Origin: Penumbrarchaeum sp964445525
GTDB taxonomy: Archaea; Thermoplasmatota; Penumbrarchaeia; Penumbrarchaeales; Penumbrarchaeaceae
Assembly: GCA_964445525.1 (NCBI GenBank)
Contig: CAYULA010000042.1
Span: 1 to 30,686, forward strand
DNA length: 30,686 nt
Direction of reading: 5' to 3'
Made by a program: the position numbers and the translations under genes. Below, one piece after another: positions 5,987 through 15,400 of this stretch. Numbering within the stretch: the stretch's first letter is position 1; each line of letters opens with the position of its first letter. A model generated the notes under the pieces. It was not told the DNA's origin. It did no database searches and was given only the letters and a program-made list of their open reading frames with translations.

Positions 5987-8578
5987 ATGAGAGATCTTCC
6001 GCGCCTCACCGTGGACGAGATGATTACGCTCGTTTTGCTGGATAACCTGAGGTTCAGGGACGAGTTCGAGGTCCCTTCGGAAATGACACAGGAAGGCCTG
6101 GCCAGAGCAACGGATACCCTCAGACCCAACATATCCAGATCCGTCAGGTCACTGAAGGAGAAGGGGATCATCGAGGAGAGGCTGGCCCATGTCAAGGGCC
6201 ACAGGAGGAGAAAGAAGGTTTACATGATCACACCCGGGTCCGTTGCCGAGATAAGCGACCTGAAAGAGAGGATCGGAGATCTGACGGTCAAGGGGGCCAG
6301 GCTGAAAGATATTGCACAGAAGAATTCTCTTCCCCTGATCACTGTTTATATTTATTCCAGAGAGGGCAAAGAGATCGGACCTTCCCAGCGTAAGGTAACC
6401 GCCGATGAGAAAAGGGGACCAAAACTATACGGAAGGAGCAAGGAATTATCTTTACTGGAGGACTGGTATTCTGGAAAAGCCCCTTTTGCGGTCGTGCACG
6501 GCATGGCAGGGGTGGGAAAGACCGCCCTTGTCACGGATTTCATCAGAAGAAAGGGACTAGACAATATTTCATACAGGTTCTCCAAGGGAGGTTCGATGGA
6601 AGGGGCCTTACATGAGATAGGGATCCGCCTTTCCGCCGATATCGGTTCTCCCGAGTCCCTCGTCAGGGCATTGGGAAAGAACCGATTGCTGTTCCTGGAT
6701 GATTTGCACCTGGCGGATGCCAGATTCAGGCAGATGCTGTCGGCCATGGTAAAGATGGATGCACCCGCGGTAAAGATCATATCCACATCCAGGGAAAGAG
6801 GCCTCTTCTATTCCCGCAGGGAAGCCGAGATAACGGGAAGCGTTTTCGAGATGAAGCTACCAGGCATTCCGGAAAGCGAAGCCTTGAGACTGCTCAAGGA
6901 TAGGGGATTCGGGGAAGAGAGGGCCCTTGATCTGGCCAGAAGTCTTGGAGGTCATCCTGTGGCATTACTGCTGGCCCCCAGGGAAAGCGGGGAGAGAATA
7001 CCCGACGATGCAATTGATTTCCTGGTCGAGGAGGTCCTGAAACCGCTTCCGGAGGATCAGGAGACACTGCTTTCCTTCCTTTCGATAATGAGGAGGCCGT
7101 ATTCGGGCAATGCGTCTTTCCTCAGAAACGGGGGGATGAGTCCCGGATGCATCGACGACCTGGTGAGAAAGGGATTGATAGAAAGGACACCCCAGGGCCT
7201 GGAGGTCCTCGACCTCATAGCCGCTCTGATGATCGAGAGGATCCCTCCCGGGAAATGGTCCCGCCTTAACAGGACAGCCGCGGAGCATTTCTCCGGGGAA
7301 GGTGAAGGGCTAGAGGGAATGCTCGAGATAATGTATCACCTCTCCAGAGCGGGCTGCACCGATGAGATTCTAAATCTTCTGAAAGAAAGGGGATGGGAAG
7401 CACTGGATTCGGGTTTTCTGGAGATCCTTATGGCGCTCGAAAGCGTGGATGCGGGGAAACTGGAAGAGGGAAACAGAGAACTCTATCACTGCCTCAAGGG
7501 ATACTCCGAGATGCAGATAGGCAATAAGGAAACGGCGGAGAAGGACCTGGGCATTCTCGACTCCTCGAATCCGGGAGGATGGGTGGGGGTAGCCTCTCTC
7601 GAGGGCCTGGGAACGATCTACCGGGATACCGGAAGGTCAAATGAGGCACTTGGTTTGTTTGACAGGGCCTTATCGATAATCGAAAAGGATGAAGATATTC
7701 CCGATATCTGGAAGGTGAAGGTCCTCAACGGCAGGGGCCTCACATGGAGGTTCCTGGGAAATGAAGAGAGGGCTTTGAGGGATTACCGAACCGCTCTGGA
7801 GGCGGCAATCGAAAGCGAGGATACCGGCATGCTGCCCGTGCTTCATTACAACATGGGTCAGGTCCTTTTCTCGATGGATGACCTTGACGAGGCGGAGAGG
7901 TCCCTCATGCAATGTCTGGACACATCAATTGATGAGGATGTCAGGCTCAAGACCCTGGAAACCATGGGAAAACTGGAAATGAAGAGAGGAAACCTTTCAA
8001 AAGGGTCCGGATACTTCGAGCGGGCGATGTCCGAGGTTCTGACATCCGGTGAGATGGATGAGGTAACCGAGAGCTACATCGAACTGGCAAAGAGCTTTTC
8101 TTCCATGTCGGCCGGAAAAGGTCTGATGGAGAGGATGAAAGGTTTTGTAAAGGGAAGGAGAAAGGAGGTCGAGGCATCGATATCCCGGATATACGACTCC
8201 ATCTGCTCCTCGGAGATGGAAAAGGGTATCATTGCTTCCCCGGATGTTCACCGAAAGGCTCTGGAGCTCTTCAGGGACCTCAATATGGACAGGGAATCTG
8301 CAAAGGTCCTTAACAACCTGGGTTTGATACTGAAGAGGGCCGGAGATGAAAAAGGAGCCTTTGGGTCATTCGATGAGGCCATAATGGCGGCTTCCAGGTC
8401 CGGTGACAGAAGGGCCGGTGCCATCAGCATGTATAACAGAGGGATCCTGCTCAAGGAAACGGGGAACTCAATTGAAGCAAGGGCCAGCCTGGAGAAGGCT
8501 TTGAAGATCTTCGAAGAGCTCGGATTGAAAGCCGAGACCGAATTGATCCGGAACAGGATGGCGGAACTGGATTCTTGA
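5987..8578 (+). CDS. winged-helix / STAND ATPase / TPR regulator
   Basis: An 863-residue cytoplasmic protein with three parts. Residues ~1-95 form a MarR-like winged helix (EGLARATDTLRPNISRSVRS as recognition region, then a basic wing GHRRRKK). Residues ~145-400 form a STAND/AAA-type NTPase with Walker A GMAGVGKT at 172-179, Walker B LLFLDD near 235 and a sensor-like KIISTSRE near 265. From about 500 to the end run tetratricopeptide-like repeats, clear examples being LEGLGTIYRDTGRSNEALGL and LNNLGLILKRAGDEKGAFGS. The arrangement parallels MalT/AfsR-type regulators, in which the TPR part senses a ligand and ATP binding drives oligomerisation, but with the DNA-binding domain at the N-terminus. 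The open frame continues upstream to 5588 across the divergent gene; the ATG at 5987 is chosen because the winged-helix fold starts there and a TATA box is correctly spaced. Target genes are unknown; the divergent surface-protein gene is the obvious candidate. Confidence 0.85.
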   Translation: MRDLPRLTVDEMITLVLLDNLRFRDEFEVPSEMTQEGLARATDTLRPNISRSVRSLKEKGIIEERLAHVKGHRRRKKVYMITPGSVAEISDLKERIGDLTVKGARLKDIAQKNSLPLITVYIYSREGKEIGPSQRKVTADEKRGPKLYGRSKELSLLEDWYSGKAPFAVVHGMAGVGKTALVTDFIRRKGLDNISYRFSKGGSMEGALHEIGIRLSADIGSPESLVRALGKNRLLFLDDLHLADARFRQMLSAMVKMDAPAVKIISTSRERGLFYSRREAEITGSVFEMKLPGIPESEALRLLKDRGFGEERALDLARSLGGHPVALLLAPRESGERIPDDAIDFLVEEVLKPLPEDQETLLSFLSIMRRPYSGNASFLRNGGMSPGCIDDLVRKGLIERTPQGLEVLDLIAALMIERIPPGKWSRLNRTAAEHFSGEGEGLEGMLEIMYHLSRAGCTDEILNLLKERGWEALDSGFLEILMALESVDAGKLEEGNRELYHCLKGYSEMQIGNKETAEKDLGILDSSNPGGWVGVASLEGLGTIYRDTGRSNEALGLFDRALSIIEKDEDIPDIWKVKVLNGRGLTWRFLGNEERALRDYRTALEAAIESEDTGMLPVLHYNMGQVLFSMDDLDEAERSLMQCLDTSIDEDVRLKTLETMGKLEMKRGNLSKGSGYFERAMSEVLTSGEMDEVTESYIELAKSFSSMSAGKGLMERMKGFVKGRRKEVEASISRIYDSICSSEMEKGIIASPDVHRKALELFRDLNMDRESAKVLNNLGLILKRAGDEKGAFGSFDEAIMAASRSGDRRAGAISMYNRGILLKETGNSIEARASLEKALKIFEELGLKAETELIRNRMAELDS

Positions 8579-8595
8579 TCGATTCAAAAACAATC

Positions 8596-8610
8596 ATGAA
8601 AAAATTTCAT
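8596..8610. terminator. small inverted repeat between convergent genes
   Basis: ATGAAA-AAA-TTTCAT lies in the 28-nt gap between the stop of the STAND gene and the end of the convergent membrane-protein gene, overlapping the latter's stop codon. A weak AT-only stem; possibly a shared 3' end. Confidence 0.25.
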
Positions 8611-9809
8611 CTTTTCATCCGTTTAACAATCGAAGATGGCACCTTCACAATTTTCTCAACCCTGTCTCCGACAATAAGAACAAGGTATTCACCCTTGTCC
8701 ACACCTTCTCTTGCAACGTTGAGGCCCACAAGGGTAACCTTGGATAGGACCTCCGCTGTCCTATCAATTCCGTTCCCGGATTTTCTCACTCCACCCTTCA
8801 ACGCCTTCGATGTCAGCGATCCCGTCTCCTTGAGGACCTCTATCCCCGTCTTTTCCAGGGAGGATACGATCTCCCTGTTATCTCTATCCAATATTCTCAA
8901 TCTGTCCCCCGCAAGATGAGGCAGCCCTTCCAGGACCTCCCCGTATACACCTTCCAGAAGGTCCAGTGTCTCTCCCGACCGCTTCACAGAGAAGGTGAGA
9001 CCCTTCCTGCTGAGGTCCTCCGCCCTGATAACTGCATCCTCGGAAAGCTTGATCGTCTTCCTGACCGCCGAGGAGGTTTTCTTGACGGCTTCCCTGGGGT
9101 GTCTGACCACGTAGATGATCAGTGCCAGAGCACCGAACGCCGCAAATACCTGCAGTATGTTGAGATTGGATAGCCATTCGAAAAAGCTGGAATCCTCAAG
9201 GTACGGCATAAGAGAATCCGCCAGCAAAGCGTAGCCGAATGCCTCTATCGTGGACCCTATGAAAACTGCCAGCAGCACTTTGTAGGGTTTGACGCCTATG
9301 AGCCTCCCGAAAACCGTTCCGAACCATCCCCCGGCCCCTGAAAACGGAACGGATACGAACATTGCCGTTGCAATGAATGACACCTTGGAGAACCATTTCG
9401 TCTTCCTGATCTTATCCTTACCCCTTGCTTCCGCCTCTTTTATTCTGGGCCCCAGCAGGGGAACCTTCTTCACCCAGTCATAGTTCCAGATCATGAAAAG
9501 AGAGAGGACCATGTCCACCCCGGATGTTGCCAGGGCAACCACCAGTGCCGGGGGATGATGATCCTGGGAAAGGGTCCTCGGAATTATGACCTCCTTGCCC
9601 ATTGGCGGTATCATGTAGAACCACCATACGTACAGCAGGTTCTTGGCCGACTCCCAGTTCTGTATGATGTAAAAGACAAGAGCCGAGGACCCCGCAAGGA
9701 TCGCCCAGACAACCCAGGGAAACAGGAACTGGAAGATCTTTACCCCGGTGGTCTTCTTGGATAGTTCTGTCTCCAGAAGTCTGGAAACCAGCTCCTTCAT
9801 CGACCCCAA
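8607..9809 (-). CDS. Sm_multidrug_ex (COG2426) membrane protein with long helical C-terminal tail
   Basis: 400 residues. The first ~240 match the small multidrug export family (PF06695/COG2426), a poorly characterised group of polytopic membrane proteins related to DedA-like folds. There are hydrophobic helices at roughly 25-50, 85-110, 145-170, 180-200 and 220-240, and the family-like segment VSVPFSGAGGWFGTVFGRLIG with its Gly-rich re-entrant look. Export function in this family rests on annotation transfer, not on strong biochemistry. Residues ~240-400 are an unusual addition: a hydrophilic, probably helical stretch of Lys/Glu/Ser repeats ending in a basic VKRMKR. The TTG at 9809 is taken because GGGGG (9817-9821) lies seven bases before it; an ATG at 9800 is the alternative. 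It sits 58 nt downstream of the SagB-type gene and could be co-transcribed with it. Confidence 0.78.
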   Translation of the reverse strand: MGSMKELVSRLLETELSKKTTGVKIFQFLFPWVVWAILAGSSALVFYIIQNWESAKNLLYVWWFYMIPPMGKEVIIPRTLSQDHHPPALVVALATSGVDMVLSLFMIWNYDWVKKVPLLGPRIKEAEARGKDKIRKTKWFSKVSFIATAMFVSVPFSGAGGWFGTVFGRLIGVKPYKVLLAVFIGSTIEAFGYALLADSLMPYLEDSSFFEWLSNLNILQVFAAFGALALIIYVVRHPREAVKKTSSAVRKTIKLSEDAVIRAEDLSRKGLTFSVKRSGETLDLLEGVYGEVLEGLPHLAGDRLRILDRDNREIVSSLEKTGIEVLKETGSLTSKALKGGVRKSGNGIDRTAEVLSKVTLVGLNVAREGVDKGEYLVLIVGDRVEKIVKVPSSIVKRMKR

Positions 9810-9867
9810 TTTTTTTCCCCCTTGTCTGCGGCCGGACCGTTATTCTATTTCAACGATATTGGCTTTG

Positions 9868-10647
9868 TTATCCGATCCGGCCCACCGGTGCCAGATAGAT
9901 AGCAAACTCGTCGTCACCGTCAACCTCTATCAGTTCATCCACCATTTCCTGATCGTAGGCTCCAATACCGCAGGTCCCGCAACCGATCCCTTCCGAGGCA
10001 AGATAGAGGTTCTGGCATACATGCCCCGAATCGATGGCTATAACTTTATGGGCCGCGGCCCCGTACCTCCATTCCATCCTGTAGGGAACGGCAGTCCATA
10101 TGAATACCACGGAAGCTGTGCTTATGAAGGATTGACCGAAACAGGCATCCGCCGTTGTGTTCAGAATATCCTCCTGCTTTCTCAGAAGGACCAGCGAATG
10201 GTCGAGAGGAAGATATCTGTACAATCCGTTTTCAAGTCCGGCCGTATTACCCACCGAAAGGTAGGTTTCAAAAGAATGCCTGGCTCCCGCCGACGGAGAT
10301 GTCCTCAGATACGGCTGTCTTATATTCTTTATACCCTGGGTTGCCCAAAGCAGGAATGAAAGCTCCTCCACAGAGAGCTCTTCATCGGTGAAGGTCCTCC
10401 TGCTCCTTCTTTTTTTGATGACGTCTGCAAGTGAGGCTTTGCAGACAGTCGACCAGTCATCCAATAGTGGAAGCTGAAATGTCATGGCACCTTCCTTTGA
10501 GGGTTTCTGGATCGGGGGAGGGGGAAGACCTAGATTCTGGTCCGCCTTAGAGAAATCGAATTCCTTCCGTATTGAATCTTTCAGAAAATACCTGCATCTC
10601 GTTCTCTCATTTCTTTGCGCTTGGTTCTCGGGCCAGCCTCCGGTCAT
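9868..10647 (-). CDS. SagB-type nitroreductase-family oxidoreductase
   Basis: 259 residues of the FMN-dependent nitroreductase superfamily, SagB subfamily. Visible marks are KKRRSRRTFTDEELSVEELS near residue 78, followed by LLWATQGI (the phosphate-binding Arg-rich entry), a central SPSAGARHSFE segment, and the C-terminal GHVCQNLYLASEGIGCGTCG with APVG near the end. SagB enzymes oxidise azoline rings to azoles in thiazole/oxazole-modified peptides, but many stand-alone archaeal homologues have unknown substrates. No cyclodehydratase or precursor-peptide gene is seen here, so a general flavin oxidoreductase role is safer. The N-terminal ~50 residues resemble the extra segment seen in stand-alone members. 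Two adjacent ATG codons exist; the one at 10647 is four bases from the SD GAGGTGA (10652-10658), the other only one. It probably heads a two-gene transcript with the membrane protein downstream. Confidence 0.88.
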   Translation of the reverse strand: MTGGWPENQAQRNERTRCRYFLKDSIRKEFDFSKADQNLGLPPPPIQKPSKEGAMTFQLPLLDDWSTVCKASLADVIKKRRSRRTFTDEELSVEELSFLLWATQGIKNIRQPYLRTSPSAGARHSFETYLSVGNTAGLENGLYRYLPLDHSLVLLRKQEDILNTTADACFGQSFISTASVVFIWTAVPYRMEWRYGAAAHKVIAIDSGHVCQNLYLASEGIGCGTCGIGAYDQEMVDELIEVDGDDEFAIYLAPVGRIG

Positions 10648-10680
10648 CATCTCACCTCAATGCTATCATCCTGTTATCAG

Positions 10681-10692
10681 CAAATAAATAAC
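10681..10692 (-). promoter_or_regulatory. TATA-like box of the SagB-type gene
   Basis: On the minus strand GTTATTTATTTG is centred about 26 nt upstream of a predicted start near 10661, just before the SD sequence at 10652-10658. Spacing is as expected for an archaeal promoter. Confidence 0.45.
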
Positions 10693-10731
10693 TTTGGAAC
10701 AGGTCTGTCAACAGTGCTGAAAATTAAAGAA

Positions 10732-10750
10732 GTGTCCCAAACCATTTATC
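10732..10750 (+). promoter_or_regulatory. GTGTCCCA-N5-TTTAT promoter element, copy 1
   Basis: GTGTCCCA (10732-10739) is followed after five bases by the TATA-like TTTAT (10745-10749), about 27 nt before the ATG of the transmembrane regulator. The identical GTGTCCCA with the same five-base gap to TTTAT occurs in front of the large surface-protein gene (12333-12350). I found no third copy in the intergenic regions of this window. It is a candidate operator for the regulator itself. Confidence 0.5.
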
Positions 10751-10775
10751 AAAGCATATTGCGATAAAGGATCAG

Positions 10776-12284
10776 ATGAGCTGGTACAAGGTCCCGGCCG
10801 CATACGCAGTGATCACTCTGACATTGGTCAGTCTGGCCCTTCCCGGTGATTCGGCAGATGCCGATGATTTTGTATTAACACCCGGGGAGCTCAGGGTCGA
10901 GGTTTTCCTGAACAAGGAAAACGCCACCCTGAACATGTCAATACTTGAGGAAATGGTGGACGAGGGTAAGATCAACAAAATCGGTGACTACTTCATTCTC
11001 CGGGGCAGCCTCAATATTGATCTCTATGTGATGATAGGGGAGGAAGAGGGTGAAGACGACGACCTTGGAATCCCTTACAAGGACAGCGGACCAACCGTTA
11101 CCATCGGAATACCTTCAAGTGCGGTTGAACTTGAAATGGAGAGGGATACATTATCCTGGGAACTTGAAGATGGTAGCTTCTTCACTCCGGATATGAGGTG
11201 GTACATGGCAGATGCCGGTTACCACCTCAGAATGGAGGAAAACGGAGATCTTTTCTTTGTCAAGGGCATGATATCTGTCACCTTCAACATGGAATCCGAC
11301 AGAGTCAGCGAGATCCTTGTGGATGCCCCCGAGGGGCAATTGGAAGGACTTAAAGATGAACTTACTCCTCTCCTGCATGAGTTCCGTGGTTCAAATCTTG
11401 AATGGAATCCGGAATCGGCGGGGACGGAAACAAGGAGCATGAACGTTCAGGACCCAGAGTTAAACCCGGATTCAGTTGACTGGAAAGCAGTTGTTGAAGG
11501 TGAACTGAACAGCCTTGTTGAGCTAAATGTTTTGACCGGAGTAGAAAAAGAGGACATCGATGAGATCTCCCTGATCTCCGATAACGGACTTTCGGGACCT
11601 CCAAACAGAATAGTGGAGTTCAGAGGTATTGCAGGGGAGGGAGAGGGCGAATGGATCAGCTACCTCATGACCACCTTTCCCCTGGACAGGAGTTTAGAGG
11701 AAGATAGCGGTCCGGTCATTACAACCAGCGATGTTCCGGGAGAGGAGAGGGATGTGGAGGAAAGGATGCACCTGGAACTGCTCATCATCATCCCTGTAAC
11801 GATGATACTTTTTATCATAATACTCAGACTCTCTGCCAGGATCGGCGGAAGGAACCTGATGAAAAACGCCAAGAGAAAGGAGATACTGGAACTTGTAAAG
11901 AAGGAGCCCGGCATCCACTTCAGGGAGCTGATGAGGACCCTTGATCTGAAACAAGGGGTTCTATCGTACCATCTCAACAAGATGGAAAAAGGCGAACTTC
12001 TCAGGTCAAAACAGGACGGAATGTACAGACGTTTCTTCCCTTTCAACAGCAAGGCGGACCTCAAACTAAATTTAAGCGATCTTCAGAAAGATATAATGTA
12101 CTACGTTGAGAAGGACCCGGGCATAAACCAATCCAGGATATCCAAGGGAACAGGCAGGAACCAGGCCCTTATCCATTATCACGTTAGATTCCTTCTGGAT
12201 GCCGGACTGCTGTGGGTTGAAAAGGAGGGAAGAAGGACAAAATTGTTCCTGACACCCACTGGCAGGTTCGCTCTTGAAAATTGA
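10776..12284 (+). CDS. membrane-anchored transcription regulator with ectodomain and two winged helices
   Basis: 502 residues: an N-terminal signal peptide (VPAAYAVITLTLVSLALPGD), an acidic exported domain (~30-330) with sequons such as NATLNMS, one membrane helix (~332-354, LLIIIPVTMILFIIILRL), and a cytoplasmic half with two winged-helix domains. The first (~366-425) contains IHFRELMRTLDLKQGVLSYH and ends MYRRFFP; the second (~432-500) contains SRISKGTGRNQALIHYHVRF. Both match the archaeal membrane-tethered HTH type in which an external signal is passed directly to DNA-binding domains without phosphorelay. The ectodomain matches no family I can name. The ATG at 10776 is placed ~27 nt from a TATA-like TTTAT, consistent with leaderless translation, and gives a full signal peptide. 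It lies 137 nt upstream of the giant surface gene, with which it shares a promoter element, suggesting autoregulation and control of that gene. Confidence 0.85.
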   Translation: MSWYKVPAAYAVITLTLVSLALPGDSADADDFVLTPGELRVEVFLNKENATLNMSILEEMVDEGKINKIGDYFILRGSLNIDLYVMIGEEEGEDDDLGIPYKDSGPTVTIGIPSSAVELEMERDTLSWELEDGSFFTPDMRWYMADAGYHLRMEENGDLFFVKGMISVTFNMESDRVSEILVDAPEGQLEGLKDELTPLLHEFRGSNLEWNPESAGTETRSMNVQDPELNPDSVDWKAVVEGELNSLVELNVLTGVEKEDIDEISLISDNGLSGPPNRIVEFRGIAGEGEGEWISYLMTTFPLDRSLEEDSGPVITTSDVPGEERDVEERMHLELLIIIPVTMILFIIILRLSARIGGRNLMKNAKRKEILELVKKEPGIHFRELMRTLDLKQGVLSYHLNKMEKGELLRSKQDGMYRRFFPFNSKADLKLNLSDLQKDIMYYVEKDPGINQSRISKGTGRNQALIHYHVRFLLDAGLLWVEKEGRRTKLFLTPTGRFALEN

Positions 12285-12332
12285 AAATCTTATTGTTATT
12301 TTCATTGTTTTTCTAATAATATTCAAAAGTAC

Positions 12333-12354
12333 GTGTCCCACAACCTTTATATAA
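12333..12354 (+). promoter_or_regulatory. GTGTCCCA-N5-TATA promoter, copy 2, of the large surface-protein gene
   Basis: GTGTCCCA (12333-12340) precedes an excellent archaeal TATA box TTTATATAA (12346-12354) by five bases. Transcription should start near 12376, giving a ~45-nt leader that contains the strong SD GAGGTGA (12409-12415), six bases before the ATG. This is the best-looking promoter in the window and implies high expression. The upstream octamer is identical to that of the preceding regulator gene. Confidence 0.65.
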
Positions 12355-12421
12355 TTCTTAAAAAAGGGTACCATTTTGATTAATAAAAAACACCCCGGTG
12401 GTGGAGATGAGGTGAACACAG

Positions 12422-15400
12422 ATGAAGGGTGAAATGATCGTAATGATTTCCGCGCTCCTTCTGATATCGGCGGTTCCCATGGCCATGGGATCGGTCGGGA
12501 TCGACGGAGAAGCGGATACGAAAATAAAGAGAGAAATGATGGATTTCGATGGAAGGACTGCCGAAGCTTTCATCGAGAATACGGGTCAATGGGATGAAGA
12601 TGTTCTGTTCCACTCGGTGACCGACTTCGGTTCGATTTCGATAACCGAGGATGGAATCGTTTACAATACAATCTCAGAAAAAGGAGGAGAGACCGGGATC
12701 GATTCCGTGAGCCTTTCCTTTGAGGGAGGAACCATGGAGAGGACCTCCGGCATGGAGAAACTGGATACCACATACAATTACTTCATAGGCAAGGACCCTG
12801 CAAGGTGGAAGACCTCGGTCCCTTCCTATCAGAAAGTCAAGGTAACCGACCTCTGGGAAGGGATCGACCTGGAATACTACCTGAACGATGAGGGTCTGAA
12901 GTACGACCTTGTGCTGTCCCCTTATTCGGATGTTTCCGACATACATATGGGTCTGGAAGGTGTGGAGAGGATCCGTGTCTCCCCAGACACCATGATAATG
13001 GACCTTGATTCGGGAATAAGCCTCAATGACGGTGGCCTGAAAGCATTCCACGATGACGGGTCGGGAGAAGTGGTTGATGTTGACTTCAAGCCCGTATCCG
13101 ACAACGGATACACTTTCAAGGTATCAGGCTGGGACAGGTCGAGGCCCCTCAGGATAGATCCAATAGTGTATGCAACATTCATCGGAGGCATGCACAGCGA
13201 TAGCTCCACGGGAATGTCAGTTGATGATAACGGAGATTTCTATCTCACCGGCTATACCAATTCACTGAACTATCCCGTAACCCAGGATGGTTACAGCGGT
13301 ATGAATTCGGGAATAATGGACGGTATAATATCCAAAATGGATTCCACCGGAAGCAATCTGATGTATTCAACCTTCTTCGGAGGTTCCGATCTCGATCAGT
13401 TGTTCGACATCGAGATGGATCCTGACGGAGGATTCTGGGCTGTGGGGCACACAAAATCCGACGACATACCCACCACGGATAACGCTTTCAATGATACCAG
13501 GAACGGATCCGAACATGACATAATGATCCTGAAATTCGATTCAACGGGAACAACACTGGAATACAGCTCTTATCTGGGAGGGACAGCTTCAGATACTTTC
13601 CTGGGGAACAGGGTCCTTGCAGTGGACAGCGACGGGAATGCCGTGTTGGCGGGCAAGTCGAGTTCGGATGATTTTCCAGTTACAGAGGATGCTTATGACA
13701 GCTCGTTTGGAATGATGACCTTCGAAAAGGGTTTCATAACCAAGATCGATCCGAGCAGTTCAGACCTTGTTTATTCAACCTACCTCGGAGGGTCCATGTC
13801 CAATGATATCAGGTCATTGGTGATGGATGATGACGGATACATCTACGTTTCAGGAGATACCAGGAGCCTTGACTTCCCCACAACAACGGGAGCTTATCAG
13901 GAAACACTTCCTGGAATGAGCGGACCGTTTATTGTAAAATTCGATATGGAAAGCGCCACACCTCTGATCTACTCAACCTTCTATGCGGGAATGGATTCGA
14001 CCACTGTCTCCTGCATTGATGTTGACGACGAAGGACATGCATACATCACCGGTAAGACAAGAGATGGGGCCTTGCCCCTGACCGAGGATGCCTACCAGAC
14101 CGAGCACAGAGGATCCTGGGATGTTTACATAACCAAATTCAACTCTCAGGGCAGCGATCTGATCTTTTCCACATTCTTCGGTGGAACCGACGATGACCAT
14201 GGCAATGCAATCGCTGCAACCAGTGACGGGGGAGCATGCGTGGTCGGACGCTCCGAATCAGGCGACATCTATTCAATGATGAACTACACGGTTTATGATC
14301 CCCCGACCGATTATACAAACGCATTCGTCGTTTCCGTGGACTACGAGGGTAAAAATGCCGAGTATGTCTCTGTTTTCGGAGGAATGATGGGAGACCTACC
14401 CAGCGAGGTTTACCTGGAATCCAATGGAGATGCTGTAATATACGGAAGGACCGACTCAGATGATTTCCCTGTAACCGAAGGTGCCTATAATACCGGTTAC
14501 CAGGGCGGTGATGATCTCTTCTTGATGAGGATGAACATGACCCTGCCTCCTGGCATGGTAAGGGATTTCACCGTGGAACAGATGGACGGGAAGCTCAACA
14601 TTTCCTGGACTGAACCTCTTGTTGACGGTGGTCTTCCAATAGACGGATACAGAATTTACAGGGGAGAGCTACCGTCAGTTATCGGCCTCTACAATCATAC
14701 AGACGGGGAGAACCACTTCATTGATGAGGACGTGATAGTGAGTGAGAGATACTATTACAGAGTCAGCGCTTACAACGGAGCGGGTGAAGGACCGCTCACA
14801 TCAATAAGGACCTCGTATGCCGTGAGCAGACCCGGAGCCCCGATCAATCTGAGGCTGGAATCCGGGGACAGCTACGTGAGACTCGAATGGAACAGACCCT
14901 ATGTCACGGGTGATCTGGATATTCAGTCCTACAGGATATACCGGGACAACGGCTCGGGAGAAGCTGTTCTTGTAAACGAGACCGGCTCCACCTTCAGGAG
15001 CTACCTGGATTCCGGTGTGGAAAACGGAGTGGAATACGAGTACTGGATGACAACCGTGAACAGGATAGGCGAGTCCGATCCAACCGACAGATACGAAACA
15101 ATGCCAAAAGGACTTCCCTCATCCCCCACTAACATCAACATAACCGTGATCAACGGAACCGTGATGATCTCCTGGGATCCTCCGGTCGATGACGGGGGAA
15201 TCGGGATAGAAGGCTACGAGGTCCTGAAGGTACTATCGGATTCCTCGAGTTCCGTCATAGAGGTCCTTGACAGGATGACATTCGTTGACAGGGACGTTTC
15301 GCTGGGATCCGAGTACAGCTATGCTCTCAGATGCTTCAACTCCCTTGGGAGGTCCGAGCCCACGGAACCTGTAACCGTCGTTGTAAAGGACATCCCCGAT

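Noticed and set aside
9748..10359. 203-codon plus-strand frame over the SagB-type gene
   Set aside because: It is antisense to a well-matched nitroreductase and starts inside the neighbouring gene; no independent support.
9868..10650. Azole-peptide (TOMM) biosynthesis cluster suggested by the SagB-type enzyme
   Set aside because: No cyclodehydratase, YcaO-type or precursor-peptide gene is present around it; stand-alone SagB-type enzymes are common.
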